Position numbers and translations under genes: made by a program. A stretch of DNA of 64,000 bases. It comes from Sphingopyxis terrae subsp. terrae NBRC 15098. GTDB lineage: Bacteria; Pseudomonadota; Alphaproteobacteria; Sphingomonadales; Sphingomonadaceae. A model generated the notes under the pieces. The model was given only the letters and a program-made list of their open reading frames with translations, made no database searches and was not told the DNA's origin. This document shows positions 62,762-64,000 of the stretch, piece after piece. The stretch is from contig NZ_BCZQ01000003.1 in NCBI RefSeq assembly GCF_001598815.1, positions 248,001 through 312,000 of the forward strand. Direction: 5' to 3'. Position 1 is the stretch's first letter, and every line of letters starts with the position of its first letter.

Positions 62762-64000
62762 ATGCTGCGTGCTTTGATGATATTGGTTGCGGCCGGCGCG
62801 CTCGTTTTCGCCGGCTGGTTCGGAGTTCAGGCGCTGGGCGGCAGCCAGCCGCTGGCAAGCGTTCCGATTCCCTTCGCCGCTCCCGAAGATCTGCCCGACA
62901 CGCCCGACAAATGGCACGGGCGGATCGATTATCGCGCGCTCGACCGGCAATTGACCGATCTCGCCGCCCGCCCCGAAATGGCGGGGCTGGCGGTGGCGGT
63001 TGTCGAGGACGGCAAGCTGAGCTTCGTGCGCACCTACGGCGTCGCCGACGCCGATAGCGGCGCGCCGGTCACGCCGCATACGCTGTTCCGCTGGGCGTCG
63101 GTGTCCAAGACCGCGACCGGCGCGCTGGCCGCGGCGCTGAGCAAGGATGGCGCGGTGAACCTCGACCGGCCGGTCGCAAGCTGGCACAGCTCTCTGCGCC
63201 TCCCCGGCGGCGCCGAATCGCATGTGACGCTGGCCGAACTGCTCGCCCAGCGCACCGGCCTCACCAAAAATGCCTATGACGAAAAGCTGGAGGAAGGGCA
63301 GAGCCCGGCGCTCCTGCGCACCAGCCTTGCCGGCGCGCCGCTGCAATGCGAGCCCGGCACCTGCCACACCTATCAGAATGTCGCCTTCGACACGGCGAGC
63401 GAGATTCTGGGCGCCGCGGCGCACAAATCTTTTGCCGATGCCGTCGAGGACCGCTTTTTCCTGCCGCTCGGCATGGTCAGCGCCGGCTATGGCGCCGAGC
63501 GGCTGACGGGCGCGAAGGATTGGGCACGGCCGCATCGCGGGCGCCACGTCCAGCCGGTCAAGGAAGCCTATTGGCGCGTCCCCGCCGCCGCCGGCGTCGA
63601 AAGCGATATCGTCGATTTCGCGACCTGGATGCAGGCGATGATGGGCAATCGTCCCGACGTGCTGCCGAAGGATGTCCTGCAAATCGCTCATCAGCCGCGC
63701 GTCGGCACCGCGCGGCTCTATGGCGGCGCGTTGCGGCAGGCGATCGGCGATGCCTCCTACGGCCTCGGCTGGCGTAACTTCACCTATGCCGGGCTCCGCC
63801 TTCAAGGTCATTCGGGCGCCGTGTCGGGCTATCGCGCGACGATGATCTTCGAACCCGCAACGCGCACCGGCGTCGTCGCGCTGTGGAACAGCGACTGGGG
63901 CTTCCCCTTCCGCATCCCCTTTGCCGCGCTCGACAGCTATCACAAGCGCGCCGACGCGGCCTGGCTCGACCTCAGCGAACTGCCGCCGCAGAAGGGCGGG
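62762..64000 (+). CDS. beta-lactamase-fold serine hydrolase, cut by window edge
   Basis: At least 413 residues, open to the end of the window. A membrane-anchor or signal segment (ALMILVAAGALVFAGWF) precedes a class C/EstB-type penicillin-binding fold: SVSK at 113-116, YQN in TCHTYQN and HSG in LQGHSGAVSGY. The fold covers carboxypeptidases, esterases and lactamases. It lies 10 bases after scoB, so it is probably the last gene of the CoA-transferase operon. An esterase that releases an acyl chain outside the cell would fit but is speculative. Confidence 0.85.
   Translation, partial: MLRALMILVAAGALVFAGWFGVQALGGSQPLASVPIPFAAPEDLPDTPDKWHGRIDYRALDRQLTDLAARPEMAGLAVAVVEDGKLSFVRTYGVADADSGAPVTPHTLFRWASVSKTATGALAAALSKDGAVNLDRPVASWHSSLRLPGGAESHVTLAELLAQRTGLTKNAYDEKLEEGQSPALLRTSLAGAPLQCEPGTCHTYQNVAFDTASEILGAAAHKSFADAVEDRFFLPLGMVSAGYGAERLTGAKDWARPHRGRHVQPVKEAYWRVPAAAGVESDIVDFATWMQAMMGNRPDVLPKDVLQIAHQPRVGTARLYGGALRQAIGDASYGLGWRNFTYAGLRLQGHSGAVSGYRATMIFEPATRTGVVALWNSDWGFPFRIPFAALDSYHKRADAAWLDLSELPPQKGG

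Overview
The window is GC-rich, gene-dense bacterial chromosome that reads as a free-living alphaproteobacterium of the order Sphingomonadales, most likely Sphingopyxis or a close relative. The case rests on overall gene content and codon style, a DUF1013/TrcR cell-cycle regulator (an alphaproteobacterial family), a class I fumarase, TIGR02466-type and JmjC-type oxygenases, MipA/OmpV and DUF481 outer-membrane proteins, and short hairpin repeats of the kind scattered through sphingomonad genomes. The genus is inferred from memory, not from a search. I saw no rRNA, tRNA, prophage, intact insertion sequence or CRISPR array.

Layout. 0-3.4 kb: a tight minus-strand catabolic operon (D-aminoacylase-like amidohydrolase, quinone-oxidoreductase-like dehydrogenase, amidase cut by the window edge). 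3.5-4.6 kb: a secreted methyltransferase-like protein and a PhnA-domain protein without the zinc ribbon. 4.7-16 kb, all minus: fatty-acid and energy genes (acyl-CoA dehydrogenase, APH-fold kinase, crotonase, JmjC cupin, DUF389 membrane protein, etfBA, sucC), then a lipoprotein and a class A beta-lactamase-like lipoprotein. 16.4-21 kb, minus: msrA with an unlisted 35-residue membrane protein, an aminotransferase and a fused PabB-PabC. 21.2-29 kb, plus: acyl-CoA ligase, MerC plus Zur behind a Zur-like operator, fumarase, a GIY-YIG gene bracketed by identical repeats, and an M20-fold protein with altered metal ligands. 29-45.6 kb is mixed and includes cca, a GGDEF-EAL protein, parC, an M20 peptidase flanked by direct repeats, obgE and proB. 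45.6-57.9 kb: sppA, trcR, folB/folM, gabD and several oxidoreductases. 58.3-64 kb: a small unlisted membrane protein, a universal stress protein, and a LysR regulator divergent from a CoA-transferase operon that ends in a beta-lactamase-fold protein cut by the window edge.

Functional themes. Acyl-CoA ligase, acyl-CoA dehydrogenase, crotonase, ETF, 3-ketoacid CoA-transferase, SucC and fumarase together form a route from fatty or keto acids into the TCA cycle, although they sit in separate operons. A 22-bp palindrome upstream of etfBA resembles operators of MerR-type regulators of acyl-CoA catabolism. The most unusual items are the hairpin-bracketed GIY-YIG gene, the metal-ligand-deficient M20 protein, an acid phosphatase wedged between the two CoA-transferase subunits, a tandem duplication in the DUF481 protein, and two small genes below common length cut-offs. 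All calls come from reading the sequence; nothing was searched against a database.
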